64,000 bases of DNA from UBA7359 sp963976795 (GTDB taxonomy: Bacteria > Pseudomonadota > Gammaproteobacteria > Eutrophobiales > Eutrophobiaceae), in the NCBI GenBank assembly GCA_963976795.1, contig CAXBLT010000004.1, forward strand, positions 124,001 to 188,000. Direction: 5' to 3'. The translations under genes and the position numbers were made by a program. Position 1 is the stretch's first letter; every line of letters begins with the position of its first letter. Below are positions 34,485-43,304 of the stretch, piece by piece. Below the pieces are notes generated by a model. That model searched no databases. It saw only the letters and a program-made list of their open reading frames with translations, and had not been told where the DNA came from.

Positions 34485-35813
34485 ATGACTATTAATAATC
34501 AACATCGCGCCTTTTGGTTACTCGCGGGGCCGATGATTATTGGCAATGTCAGTATGGCCTTATTAGGTTTGGTCGATACTGCTGTTATTGGGCATTTAGA
34601 CAGCGCCGTATTTTTAGGTGGCGTTGCTGTAGGCTCAGTTATTTTTGATTTCTTATATTGGGGCATGGGTTTTTTACGCATGGGCACGACAGGGATAGTC
34701 GCCCAAGCGCACGGTAAAAAAGATGCCACAGAAATCAGGACACTATTAATTCAATCGATTCTGGTTGGTTTAAGCATCGCAATATTTTTTCTGTTATTTC
34801 AAAATCCGATCTTCAATTTTGGTTTAACCTTGCTCGAAGGCAGTACCGAGGTAAAACACTATGCTGAGGTGTATTGTCGTTGGATGATCTGGGGCGCACC
34901 GGCCTTGATGATCTTGTTTTCAGTCAACGGATGGTTGTTAGGCATGCAAAATGCGATGGCCAGTTTAAGACTTGGTATAACGGTAAACGTCATTAATATT
35001 ATTCTGGATATTATATTTGTCGTTTATATGGACATGGATGTACGCGGAGTTGCTTTAGCCACGGTTATCGCACAGTACTGCGGGGTGTTGTATGCGTTTT
35101 TTATTGTGAGAAAACAACTCGGCGGTCAGGGTGGGGAATGGCAGCTTGCTGAAATATTACACCTTGAAAAAATGAAGATATTTATGCGTTTAAATAGTGA
35201 TATTTTTATCCGGACAATATGTTTGATCCTCGTCTTTGCCTTCTTTACACGAGAAGGAGCTAAATATGGCGACCTGACGCTTGCGGCGAATTCTATTTTG
35301 ATGAAATTTTACTTACTCATGGCATTGGCGCTGGATGGTTTTAATCATGCTGCTGAAGCCTTAGTCGGAAAAGCTATAGGCGCCAGGAGTAAAGCCTCGT
35401 TTAAGAATGCTGTAGAGCTGGCGTTAAAATGGTCTTTAGCCTTTGGTTTGGCATTTACTTTGTTCTATTGGCTTGCTGGTGAGTCATTGGTGAATCTATT
35501 AACAGATCTTGAGGAGGTGCGAGAAACAGCATTAATCTATTTGCCGTGGATGATAGTCTTGCCGTTAATCTCTGTGTGGTGTTTCTTGCTTGATGGTGTC
35601 TTTATAGGTGCAACTCGGGGTTCGGAGATGCGTAATGCCATGCTGATCTGTACCTTTGTCTTCTTTTTACCGTTCTGGTACGCCTTTCAATTTATGGGCA
35701 ACCATGGCTTATGGTTAGCGTTTACTGTTTTCATTGCGGTACGCGGCGTGGTTTTGGGTATTTATTATTTTTGGATCGAGCGGCAAGATAGTTTCGTAGA
35801 GATAAATCGATAA
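34485..35813 (+). CDS. MATE family efflux transporter (DinF-like)
   Basis: A 442-residue inner-membrane protein with about 12 helices. The family start AFWLLAGPMIIGNVSMALLGLVDTAVIGHL and the repeat GMGFLRMGTTGIVAQAHGKKD are typical of the DinF branch, and the second half (ALDGFNHAAEALVGKAIGAR) mirrors the first. It exports cationic drugs or related compounds in exchange for Na+ or H+. It may be co-transcribed with the nitroreductase gene. Confidence 0.9.
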   Translation: MTINNQHRAFWLLAGPMIIGNVSMALLGLVDTAVIGHLDSAVFLGGVAVGSVIFDFLYWGMGFLRMGTTGIVAQAHGKKDATEIRTLLIQSILVGLSIAIFFLLFQNPIFNFGLTLLEGSTEVKHYAEVYCRWMIWGAPALMILFSVNGWLLGMQNAMASLRLGITVNVINIILDIIFVVYMDMDVRGVALATVIAQYCGVLYAFFIVRKQLGGQGGEWQLAEILHLEKMKIFMRLNSDIFIRTICLILVFAFFTREGAKYGDLTLAANSILMKFYLLMALALDGFNHAAEALVGKAIGARSKASFKNAVELALKWSLAFGLAFTLFYWLAGESLVNLLTDLEEVRETALIYLPWMIVLPLISVWCFLLDGVFIGATRGSEMRNAMLICTFVFFLPFWYAFQFMGNHGLWLAFTVFIAVRGVVLGIYYFWIERQDSFVEINR

Positions 35814-35816
35814 GTT

Positions 35817-36440
35817 TTAAATTGTCTTAATATCTTCTAATAAAATAACTTCGCAAGAATGACTCCCTGTGTCTTCGCGGGTCAGAGAACTGGTCCATGT
35901 CCAACCATTTTTGCCATCGACATGTACGAGATAACCTATCAATTTTACGGTATCACCAGTCTGTATAGACTTCAATTTTGCTGCAACCGCACTATTGGCG
36001 GGAATGAAATGCATGTTTGCGCTGTTTGTTTCAATGTCACGTCTTGGTATAGGGAATTTATCTGTTCGCCAGTGATACCAGCGATTTGACTGTGTGATAG
36101 TCAGTTTGTCTAATGTAGCTGGGTTTGCCATTGGCCCCCAACCCAGTGCTAAGTCAACAGGCGAGAGTCTAGACTCGCGATCAGCTCGATAACGCTCTGC
36201 ACCAAGAACGCGCGCAACAAGTTGGAAGTTGGCTAGTGGTGTTATTTGGAATTCATCAAATTGAAATGCTTGTTTAGACTTATTAATCTTTTTTTGTATA
36301 GGTGACTTATCAATAGACAAAGTAGAAGCATATTGAATGGGAAAAGAATCTGAAATATTTGAATCAATGGGTACGGGACTAGTACCTTGCCAGTTGTAGA
36401 TAACAATCGTGGTAATAATGATTAGAATTAATTTCCACAT
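35817..36440 (-). CDS. Hypothetical protein with N-terminal membrane anchor
   Basis: A 207-residue protein with a short N-terminal membrane or signal segment (WKLILIIITTIVIYNW). The rest contains conserved-looking stretches (QLVARVLGAERYRADRESRLSPVDLALGWGPMAN, WYHWRTDKFPIPRRDIETNSANMHFIPAN, VKLIGYLVHVDGKNGWTWTSSLTREDTGSHSCEVILLE). It resembles widespread uncharacterised proteobacterial exported proteins in which Trp/Arg-rich blocks are conserved. Function unknown. It is convergent with the MATE gene, with three bases between stops. Confidence 0.6.
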   Translation of the reverse strand: MWKLILIIITTIVIYNWQGTSPVPIDSNISDSFPIQYASTLSIDKSPIQKKINKSKQAFQFDEFQITPLANFQLVARVLGAERYRADRESRLSPVDLALGWGPMANPATLDKLTITQSNRWYHWRTDKFPIPRRDIETNSANMHFIPANSAVAAKLKSIQTGDTVKLIGYLVHVDGKNGWTWTSSLTREDTGSHSCEVILLEDIKTI

Positions 36441-36475
36441 AATGGATGCTTCTAGAATGCGCAGTGCGAGATCAG

Positions 36476-36661
36476 AGTGTCACTTATTTAAGGTCCATCG
36501 GCAATACTATTTCTCATTGTCATCCCCCGCAAGTGGGGATCCAGTGAAAATAATGTCTCTTGCCTAACTGAATTCCCGCTTACACGGGAAAGTCGGGCTT
36601 AAATAAGTGTCGTTTGAGTCAGGCCAAACTTTTCAAATAATATCTACCGAGTAATTATTAA
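36476..36661. repeat. Dispersed palindromic element, copy 2
   Basis: Two hairpins (about 36522-36540 and 36572-36590) lie between perfect 12-bp inverted repeats: CACTTATTTAAG at 36481-36492 and CTTAAATAAGTG at 36598-36609. After the right arm the segment carries TACCGAGTAATTATTAA (36645-36661), shared with copy 1. Terminal inverted repeats flanking internal palindromes and no coding capacity fit a MITE-like element of about 130 bases. No target duplication was identified. Confidence 0.7.
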
Positions 36662-36667
36662 CGCTTT

Positions 36668-37582
36668 TTAAATCACCGACGCAAGTGCAACACCAGAACG
36701 AAGGTTAACTTGCGGTCCAACGGGCGTAAAGTGTCCTTCTGTCGGCTGATTCCATGCCAGAAAATATCCGTCCTTAAAGGCTTGCACATCCAAAGTGTCA
36801 CTAAAGGCTGGTAACTCACCAAGACGCGTAAGATAGTCGGTTATGTTTGGATAGTCTCGAATAAAGTGTTTATTCAATCGATAGAGAGAATGATAGGCCG
36901 CATCGAAGCGAGATAAATGCGGATAGGCATGTATATCCGCGAGTGTCAGTTGTTCGCCTGCGATGAAAGGGCCTGTCTCTCCGAGTCGTTTGTCGAGCGC
37001 AGTCAAACTGGAAAATACTTTTTCAAAATATAAATGATGGGTTTGTTGATCCTTAGCGAAGCCTGCACGATAGATAGGGGTGATTAATTCATCAGCTAGT
37101 TCATTTATCAAGCTATCTATTAGCGATTTTTTGTTTTCTGGATACAGTGTCTTGTGATCAAAGTGTTGCGTTGCTACCTGATCGAATTGGCGGATTATCT
37201 CTGATGATTCATTATTAACAATGGTATCAGTCTTGGTATCAAACAAGACAGGTACCGAGGCACGTCCGATATAACCCGCTGCTGCGAGTTTATAGATATC
37301 GGGAAGCCTATTTATGCCGGCAACAGGGTTGGCTGCGCTGTCCGCGCTTACATAACGTCTGTCGAGATCCCACCCTTGTTCCGTCTGTACTGCTCCGGCT
37401 ATGGTGAGACCAATATGATCGGTAAGCCCAGTTAGCGCACGCATAATTTCGGTTCGATGGGCAAAAGGGCACACTTTTGAAGTGAATAACCAATAGCGAT
37501 CTTTTTCATACGGATAACCTTCGCTTCCTAATATATTATGGAACGAGGTCATTTCCACATGACATATTTCATTAGCGCTCAT
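36668..37582 (-). CDS. Glutathionyl-hydroquinone reductase (Xi-class GST)
   Basis: A 304-residue protein of the S-glutathionyl-hydroquinone reductase family. The catalytic Cys is in KVCPFAHRTEIM (Cys38, where the family usually has CPWAxR). The thioredoxin-like domain (GRASVPVLFDTKTDTIVNNESSEIIRQ) and the helical C-terminal domain (GEQLTLADIHAYPHLSRFD) are normal. It removes glutathione from quinone adducts. The change W to F next to the Cys is a mild departure. Confidence 0.86.
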   Translation of the reverse strand: MSANEICHVEMTSFHNILGSEGYPYEKDRYWLFTSKVCPFAHRTEIMRALTGLTDHIGLTIAGAVQTEQGWDLDRRYVSADSAANPVAGINRLPDIYKLAAAGYIGRASVPVLFDTKTDTIVNNESSEIIRQFDQVATQHFDHKTLYPENKKSLIDSLINELADELITPIYRAGFAKDQQTHHLYFEKVFSSLTALDKRLGETGPFIAGEQLTLADIHAYPHLSRFDAAYHSLYRLNKHFIRDYPNITDYLTRLGELPAFSDTLDVQAFKDGYFLAWNQPTEGHFTPVGPQVNLRSGVALASVI

Positions 37583-37661
37583 TATTCATCTCCACTATTA
37601 TTGACAGATATAGTTGTAATTTACACATTTTATAGAGTTGGGCCGGGTCAGTTTGTTCAAA

Positions 37662-38075
37662 TTATTCCTCCTTGGATATTCGTGTAAATCGAATAATCTC
37701 CCTTCGGTCCCGTTTAGTGGGTCTACCTATCGTCCTTGGGAAAGATGCTGCATCGGCTTTCATTTGTTTAGATAAATCTTCTCGTGTTTTGATGCTTTCC
37801 AGATCTTCCTCAAATAATAGCGCCGCCTGGCTTGCGGAGGCTCGGTTATTGATCAGTTTTAATATCGTGATGGTATATTTGAAAGGAGTCTTACGGATTT
37901 CTACCTTGTCGCCGACCTTGATACTTTTTGCAGCCTTTATAGCTTGATCATTAACCTTTACTTTATGTCCTTTGATCGCGGATGCTGCGAGTGCGCGCGT
38001 TTTATAAAAACGTGTGCACCAGAGCCATTTATCCAGACGCATCGATTCTAGCGGCTCGCCCCGTCTAGCCACCAC
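37662..38075 (-). CDS. hslR: Ribosome-associated heat shock protein Hsp15
   Basis: A 137-residue S4-domain RNA-binding protein that binds free 50S subunits carrying a stalled nascent chain. The S4 domain RLDKWLWCTRFYKTRALAASAIKGHKVKVN is clear at residues 13-44. A basic C-terminal tail (GRPTKRDRREI) matches the family. The predicted start is GTG. It is divergent from the moaB gene, with 65 bases between. Confidence 0.9.
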   Translation of the reverse strand: MVARRGEPLESMRLDKWLWCTRFYKTRALAASAIKGHKVKVNDQAIKAAKSIKVGDKVEIRKTPFKYTITILKLINNRASASQAALLFEEDLESIKTREDLSKQMKADAASFPRTIGRPTKRDRREIIRFTRISKEE

Positions 38076-38140
38076 ATTTCACCTGTGTTTTTGCTGCCGC
38101 CTGCATTATTATTATCTGAAATTAATTTAGAAGTAATATT

Positions 38141-38671
38141 ATGACTGAAAAGAAAACTGAAAGAGAGTTTATTCCACTGAATATAGCGGTGTTGACTGTT
38201 TCTGATTCACGTACGGAAGAAACGGATAAGTCAGGGCAGCGCTTAGTCAACCTACTTGAACAACAAGGTCACATCCTTTATGAAAAGAAGATCGTGCCAG
38301 ATGATAAATATGCGATTCGTGCTGCAGTATCGCAATGGATTGTCGATGAAGATATACAGGTGGTGTTGACGACGGGTGGCACCGGTGTGACCGGTCGTGA
38401 TGGCACGCCGGAAGCGCTCAATGTCCTTTTTGATAAAACAATTGATGGTTTTGGTGAGACCTTTCGTGCAATTTCATTTCAGCAGATCAAGACTTCGACA
38501 ATACAATCGCGCGCGATTGCCGGCGTTGCTAATGGAACGTATATATTCTGCATGCCCGGTTCAATGGGCGCTTGTGTTACTGCATGGGATGAGTTGATTC
38601 GTTTACAGCTTGATTATAGAACTCGACCCTGTAATCTGGTTGAATTGATGCCGAGGTTGAGAGAAAAATAA
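38141..38671 (+). CDS. moaB: Molybdenum cofactor biosynthesis protein MoaB
   Basis: A 176-residue MogA/MoaB-family protein that adenylylates molybdopterin before MoeA inserts molybdenum. Motifs: IAVLTVSDSRTEETDKSGQRL, VVLTTGGTGVTGRDGTPEAL and the substrate-binding GTYIFCMPGSMGACVTAWDEL. It stands 20 kb away from the main moa/mob/moe block, on its own. This completes adenylylation in the pathway present in the window. Confidence 0.93.
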   Translation: MTEKKTEREFIPLNIAVLTVSDSRTEETDKSGQRLVNLLEQQGHILYEKKIVPDDKYAIRAAVSQWIVDEDIQVVLTTGGTGVTGRDGTPEALNVLFDKTIDGFGETFRAISFQQIKTSTIQSRAIAGVANGTYIFCMPGSMGACVTAWDELIRLQLDYRTRPCNLVELMPRLREK

Positions 38672-38689
38672 TTAAACTCATACAAAGTC

Positions 38690-39766
38690 TTATTTTTCCG
38701 AAGAGTCCAGGCTAGGTATTTCGAAGTAGACAAGAAGGGTGCGCTGAAAAATATTATCATTGTCATCACTGATCATAAAAAAGCGATTGTCTTTATGCCA
38801 TGCAATGCCTTCAAAATTTTCATTAAAGTAACTAGCTGAAGGGACAAGCTCCGATAATTGTTGCGCTTGTATTGAACCAGCTTCAAGTGTAATCAAATGA
38901 ATAACACTAGCTAGGCCAGAAAAGATACTGGAATAAATACGTTCTAATGCAACAAGGCGATTATCAGGCAAGGTAGTTAATCCGACTAAAGAGCCATAAT
39001 TTTCACTATTAGGTTTAAAGTTCCAGATATTCTCATTAATTGTATGTAATGACAGCATGTTGTTATTCGTATTTTTTAAAGGACGTTCGGGGCCTGTAAT
39101 TATGTTGAATATTGGATGAAGTGTAATTGCTTCTAATGATTTATTGGCTCCTGCGTAGTTGTCTATATCATCCAGCATATTAGCGAGTATATATTGCGAA
39201 ATATAATTTCCTTCAGAGGTGAACTTAATAATTCTTGGCTTGCGCTCAAAACTGATAACTAATTCTGTATCTCCTGCAATACCATTTTTTGCATTGTTCA
39301 ATGCCAGACCTTCACTATCAGAAAATTTATATTTTAGCTGCTTTCCATTTTTATCTTTTAAGAAATGATAAGAATTGAGAACAAGGTTTACTAATCGGTT
39401 ATTTTCAAAAGAGGGTGTTGTGTGAATGATGAAGCCACGATCAGATAGAATCGTTAACTGTTTTTGATCGTGATCCCATGCCAATCCGGAAAATTCCATG
39501 AGGGGGAAGTCCGGGCCTGCATTTTGTTTGAGTTGAACCAGCCCTAAAACTTTGAAATTGTTTTGCAGAAGTTGCTGTAATTGAGCTTGCGGTAAATTAA
39601 TTGGGTCAGCAATATCTCGAGCTGCTAAGACGTGGCTTAGATATGTGCAGCAGAGAAACAGTAAAAACATCCTGGCCCATAAGGCAGAGACTGTTTGGTA
39701 ATGAGTAAACCGGCTGCAATTGCCGTTTTCCTTTCCATTTTTATCAAACAGATTATTAAATAACAT
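38690..39766 (-). CDS. Exported esterase-like/phytase-like beta-propeller protein
   Basis: A 358-residue protein with an N-terminal hydrophobic export segment (about residues 30-48, MFLLFLCCTYLSHVLA). The mature part matches the esterase-like activity of phytase family: FSGLAWDHDQKQLTILSDRG, KFSDSEGLALN, SLEAITLHP and ENFEGIAWHKDNRFFMISDDN. These repeats build a six-bladed propeller. Enzymatic activity is not established for this group. The signal segment may start at MFLLF or the ATG at 39766; the longer start is used here with caution. Convergent with moaB (18 bases). Confidence 0.78.
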   Translation of the reverse strand: MLFNNLFDKNGKENGNCSRFTHYQTVSALWARMFLLFLCCTYLSHVLAARDIADPINLPQAQLQQLLQNNFKVLGLVQLKQNAGPDFPLMEFSGLAWDHDQKQLTILSDRGFIIHTTPSFENNRLVNLVLNSYHFLKDKNGKQLKYKFSDSEGLALNNAKNGIAGDTELVISFERKPRIIKFTSEGNYISQYILANMLDDIDNYAGANKSLEAITLHPIFNIITGPERPLKNTNNNMLSLHTINENIWNFKPNSENYGSLVGLTTLPDNRLVALERIYSSIFSGLASVIHLITLEAGSIQAQQLSELVPSASYFNENFEGIAWHKDNRFFMISDDNDNIFQRTLLVYFEIPSLDSSEK

Positions 39767-39978
39767 TATATAATGCTGTGAACCTTTAAAGTGTTAATAA
39801 TCAAATTAATGAGAAACATTAGTTTTTCTAAATTATAAGAAGATGAATACGATGACGAGTACATTTTTTACACTAATATTATTGCCAAATTTGTTGCGTA
39901 TTGGTAAATCTAAACGTGTTGTTATGAGCTGAGAAGACTATTATTACCGTTATGATGTTTTTTAGAAAGAATAGAGAG

Positions 39979-41013
39979 ATGAAGAGAACTGATAAGGTTG
40001 TGATTTTACTTGGACTGTTAATCTGTTCCTTACCTAATGCTCATGCTACGAGATATGTCCTGAGTGATTCAGGTGATACGCTGGTAGGCGAAATCATAAA
40101 AGTCAAAGCAGACCAAAGTGAAACATTATTAGATATTGCTCGTCGTAACGGTTTTGGTTATCAGGACATGAAACTGGTTAATCCAGATGTTGATACGTGG
40201 TTGCCGGTTCATGGAGAAGAGGTCACCCTGCCAGCACAATTTATTTTGCCGGTTGCACCAATGAGAGGCATTGTCTTAAATATCCCTGAAATGCGCTTGT
40301 ATTACTATCCTCCTAAAATGAAGGGTAAACCACAAGAAGTAATCACATATCCGTTAGGCATAGGCAGGGAAGGTTGGAGCACGCCTTACATGAAAACAAA
40401 AATTATAGAGAAAAAAACCAACCCAAACTGGTATCCCCCTGAATCTATCAGGAAAGAACATGAAGCAGCAGGCGATCCACTCCCTAAAATTGTTAAGGCC
40501 GGCCCCGATAATCCATTAGGTGCTTTTGCTATGCGCTTGGGCAAGCCTGATTATCTTATCCATGGCACGAATAAACCTTATGGCATTGGAATGAGAGTCA
40601 GCCATGGCTGTATTCGTTTATACCCGGAAGATATCGAAGCCTTATTTTCAGAAGTCTCCCTTCGGACTCCGGTCAATATAATTAATCAACCCTATAAGGT
40701 TGGTGTAAAAGACAACATAATTTACCTTGAAGCACACCCTTTTCTGGATGAAGACATAGAAAAATACGAAAATAACCTGACTAGTGTTGTCGCATTAATT
40801 ATTGATATGTTAAATGATGAAGATTATGAGCTTGATTGGTCTGCTGCATATGACGCGATAAACAGCCCTAGTGGTCTGCCCATTGCAATAGGAAGACTAT
40901 TACCGAAGGTGATGCAGGCAAAAGTTGGAGAAAGATTGAGCAAAGTACTGACTCAGGCAGAAAAGTTTAATTTACAATTGCAGTTAGATTCTCAGATCAT
41001 TATTTCTGATTAA
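39979..41013 (+). CDS. L,D-transpeptidase (ErfK/YbiS/YcfS family)
   Basis: A 344-residue periplasmic enzyme. The signal peptide (KRTDKVVILLGLLICSLPNAHA) supports the start at this ATG rather than one nine codons earlier. Residues about 35-80 form a LysM-like module (DQSETLLDIARRNGFGYQDMKLVNP). The YkuD catalytic domain follows, with His and Cys in IHGTNKPYGIGMRVSHGCIRLYPEDI. It attaches lipoproteins to or cross-links peptidoglycan. A lipoprotein gene with a C-terminal Lys lies just downstream at 41186-41479, a likely substrate. Confidence 0.92.
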   Translation: MKRTDKVVILLGLLICSLPNAHATRYVLSDSGDTLVGEIIKVKADQSETLLDIARRNGFGYQDMKLVNPDVDTWLPVHGEEVTLPAQFILPVAPMRGIVLNIPEMRLYYYPPKMKGKPQEVITYPLGIGREGWSTPYMKTKIIEKKTNPNWYPPESIRKEHEAAGDPLPKIVKAGPDNPLGAFAMRLGKPDYLIHGTNKPYGIGMRVSHGCIRLYPEDIEALFSEVSLRTPVNIINQPYKVGVKDNIIYLEAHPFLDEDIEKYENNLTSVVALIIDMLNDEDYELDWSAAYDAINSPSGLPIAIGRLLPKVMQAKVGERLSKVLTQAEKFNLQLQLDSQIIISD

Positions 41014-41110
41014 TTAAGAACGTCGTTTTTATGCGACGAAATATTGTTCGGTTCGAATTTTGTCATTTAAGAACGTCACTACTGCGCATTTATGCGTTCA
41101 CAGCAGACAA
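41014..41110. repeat. Direct repeat TTAAGAACGTC with small hairpins
   Basis: TTAAGAACGTC occurs at 41014-41024 and again at 41067-41077, directly after the L,D-transpeptidase stop. Each copy starts a small stem: CGTCG/CGACG at 41021-41038, and GCGCATTTATGCG near 41086-41098. The role is unknown; it could be RNA structure in the 3' region or an element remnant. Confidence 0.4.
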
Positions 41111-41128
41111 GTAGATCCTATATATAAA

Positions 41129-41160
41129 AAAAGCCCTGATTGAATCCAATCAGGGCTTTT
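41129..41160. terminator. Bidirectional intrinsic terminator
   Basis: A perfect 13-bp stem (AAAAGCCCTGATT / AATCAGGGCTTTT) with a six-base loop lies between the convergent L,D-transpeptidase and lipoprotein genes. The A-run on one side and T-run on the other allow it to serve both transcripts. Confidence 0.92.
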
Positions 41161-41185
41161 AAGTATAAATTAAAGGTTTAATTTA

Positions 41186-41479
41186 TTATTTCATCATCGC
41201 TTTTTCAAACATACGATCAATCTTTGCTGAATTTGCATTACAACATTCTAATGCCGAATCAGCCGTAGCCTGTGCCTTTGAAGCAGCAAGTGCAGCTTCC
41301 GATGCTATACCATGGCCTTTTGAAGCCAAATTATAAGCTTCCGTTGCCTTTGACATTGCCGCCGAAGCTGCAGTGTTAGCCGCATCTATATCAGCTTGCA
41401 TTTGTTTCATGTTGCCACAACCACCAAGCATTGCGAGTGAAAGCGCAAGTACGCCAACTTTGATTATTTTTGTTTGCAT
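41186..41479 (-). CDS. Small Ala-rich outer-membrane lipoprotein (Lpp-like)
   Basis: A 97-residue lipoprotein. The signal peptide ends in the lipobox LGGC-GNMKQ. The mature part is an alanine-rich helix with heptad-like ADIDAANTAASAAMSKATEA patterns, as in Braun-type lipoproteins and alanine zippers, and it ends with Lys (MMK), as needed for attachment to peptidoglycan by an L,D-transpeptidase. A GGAGA ribosome site decides the start over an ATG seven codons earlier. A Cys-Cys pair (LECCN) near residue 81 is unusual. It probably ties the outer membrane to the wall. Confidence 0.85.
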   Translation of the reverse strand: MQTKIIKVGVLALSLAMLGGCGNMKQMQADIDAANTAASAAMSKATEAYNLASKGHGIASEAALAASKAQATADSALECCNANSAKIDRMFEKAMMK

Positions 41480-41637
41480 TGTTCGTCTCCAGTTAAACAA
41501 TTGCTGAGGTCATCCCCAGATAAATAGATTTCGTCATATGATAATGAACCATTTCAGAGTGTTAATCAATTTCTAAAAGCAAAAAAATGAGACCAATTTT
41601 ACTTAATTAATGTCAGTTTATTAAAGCAAGAAAAGTT

Positions 41638-42006
41638 TTAGCGACCAGCACCTGATCCTGAAGTCTTCATCCGTTTGTCATAGTGGTCAAAGGTAAAGCT
41701 GATTAAAGCATTTTCCAGACCTGACATCGGGTTTTCTTCGCAATATTCGGTAAGCCAGCCGATGACTTCATCTTCTTTCATTCTTCCTGTAATACTATAA
41801 GTTTTTTCTGTAAATACATTGTACGCTGTTAAAAAACCTTTTATGTAATGTTTATATTTATCGTTTCCATCTTTTGTCATCGCCTTATTAAAACCGAAAC
41901 AGGATTTTTTGCCGACCCCCCATACTGCATAATTCCCACTGCTATCAACAGCCAATGTAATAGAGGGCATCAATAAGAGACTGATTAAAATTGTTATAGA
42001 TTTCAT
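41638..42006 (-). CDS. Small secreted hypothetical protein
   Basis: A 122-residue protein with a clear signal peptide (KSITILISLLLMPSITLA). The mature part has the pattern YAVWGVGKKSCFGFNKA, then HYIKGFLTAYNVFTEKTYSI, and WLTEYCEENPMSGLENALISF. The two conserved Cys and helix order resemble the HdeA/Rap1a-type small periplasmic folds. Function unknown. The start is set at MKSITI by the signal peptide; nine more codons are open upstream. Confidence 0.65.
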   Translation of the reverse strand: MKSITILISLLLMPSITLAVDSSGNYAVWGVGKKSCFGFNKAMTKDGNDKYKHYIKGFLTAYNVFTEKTYSITGRMKEDEVIGWLTEYCEENPMSGLENALISFTFDHYDKRMKTSGSGAGR

Positions 42007-42058
42007 GAGTATTTCCTCATTAATTGTTATCATTCATCATATACATTTCTGTGTCCGC

Positions 42059-43237
42059 TCATCTAATGATTCCTTTGAAACCAGCCAGTAAGCGTTTAAT
42101 CCCTGTCTCAGATGCCCCCTTGTCCAGGGCCCCGTAGGCGATACGACAATAACAGCCGTCATTCATCCCGAAGGCTTCACCTGGGATTACTGCTACTTTG
42201 TATTCTTTGATTAGTCTCTCAACCACTTGCATGCCTGTCAGTGTCGTATTGAGTTTAACCAGAGAATAAAAAGCACCTTTGGAATCAGGTGTTGAACAGA
42301 GATTATTTATATCTTGCAACGCTGAAAATAAGATACTTCGAGTACGATCAATTTGTTTTAAATGTGACTGAGTATATGAACGTCCTAATTGCATGGCCGT
42401 AATCGCTGCATCTTGCGCAATACGGGTTGGGCAAATAAGGTATGTATCTTGTGCTTTTTTTACAGACAGCAACAGGTGTTCCGGACATATCATATAGCCA
42501 ATGCGCCAACTTGCAAAACCAAAGGCCTTAGATAAGGAATAAAGTGAAATAGTGTACTGTTCTGAATTAGGGATACTTGCAACTGAAAAATGTTGAACAT
42601 CGTCATAGGTAAAGTATTCATAGGCTTCGTCAGAGATATGATAGATGCCGTTATCCTGGCATAGTTTATTTATCTCACGTAATGTCGACTCTGAATAAAC
42701 CACACCAGTAGGATTATTAGGGGACACGGTAACAATCGCTTTTGTTTTTGGTGTTATAGCGGCAGCTATAGCTTCTAGAGAAGGCTGGAAGTCGGTCTTT
42801 GTTTCGACGGTAACGGGTGAACAAGACAGCATTTTGATAGCCATTTCATGATTGAAATAATAAGGGCGCAATAAGATTACTTCATCCCCGGGATCAGTAA
42901 TCGCCATTAAGGCGTTCATGAAAGCCATATTTGCGCCCGCAGTAACAACTAAACTCTGAGAGTTATTGAGATGTATATCATTATCTTGTTTAAGTTTTCT
43001 TGAGATACAAGAACGTAATTCCGGTGTGCCTTCGACCTCAGAATACCAGTTAAAATCAACTGAATATTTTTGAGAAGTCACTCTATCGAAAACGCTTTGT
43101 GGCGGTGAGTAATAAACAACGCCTTGACCCAGAGAAATCGTCCCAGGAGTTTTTTTAATTAAATTAGAAACAACGGGGATAACGGGTGATTGTATTTCCA
43201 GCATTCGATTACTGGCGGTAAATAGTTTACTTGGCAT
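42059..43237 (-). CDS. PLP-dependent class I/II aminotransferase
   Basis: A 392-residue enzyme of fold type I. The cofactor Lys is in SLSKAFGFASWRIGYM; other signatures are GANMAFMNALMAITDPGDEVI, VSPNNPTGVVYSE and DEAYEYF. The C-terminal Arg is in YCRIAYGA. Substrate likely an aromatic amino acid, aspartate or kynurenine-like compound, but this cannot be settled here. The gene is alone between small exported proteins. Confidence 0.87.
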   Translation of the reverse strand: MPSKLFTASNRMLEIQSPVIPVVSNLIKKTPGTISLGQGVVYYSPPQSVFDRVTSQKYSVDFNWYSEVEGTPELRSCISRKLKQDNDIHLNNSQSLVVTAGANMAFMNALMAITDPGDEVILLRPYYFNHEMAIKMLSCSPVTVETKTDFQPSLEAIAAAITPKTKAIVTVSPNNPTGVVYSESTLREINKLCQDNGIYHISDEAYEYFTYDDVQHFSVASIPNSEQYTISLYSLSKAFGFASWRIGYMICPEHLLLSVKKAQDTYLICPTRIAQDAAITAMQLGRSYTQSHLKQIDRTRSILFSALQDINNLCSTPDSKGAFYSLVKLNTTLTGMQVVERLIKEYKVAVIPGEAFGMNDGCYCRIAYGALDKGASETGIKRLLAGFKGIIR

Positions 43238-43304
43238 TGAGTCTAAGAACTAAAATCGAAAGATTATCAGAGTTCAAGCATCTTATTCGCAGATGAAAAA
43301 TTAA

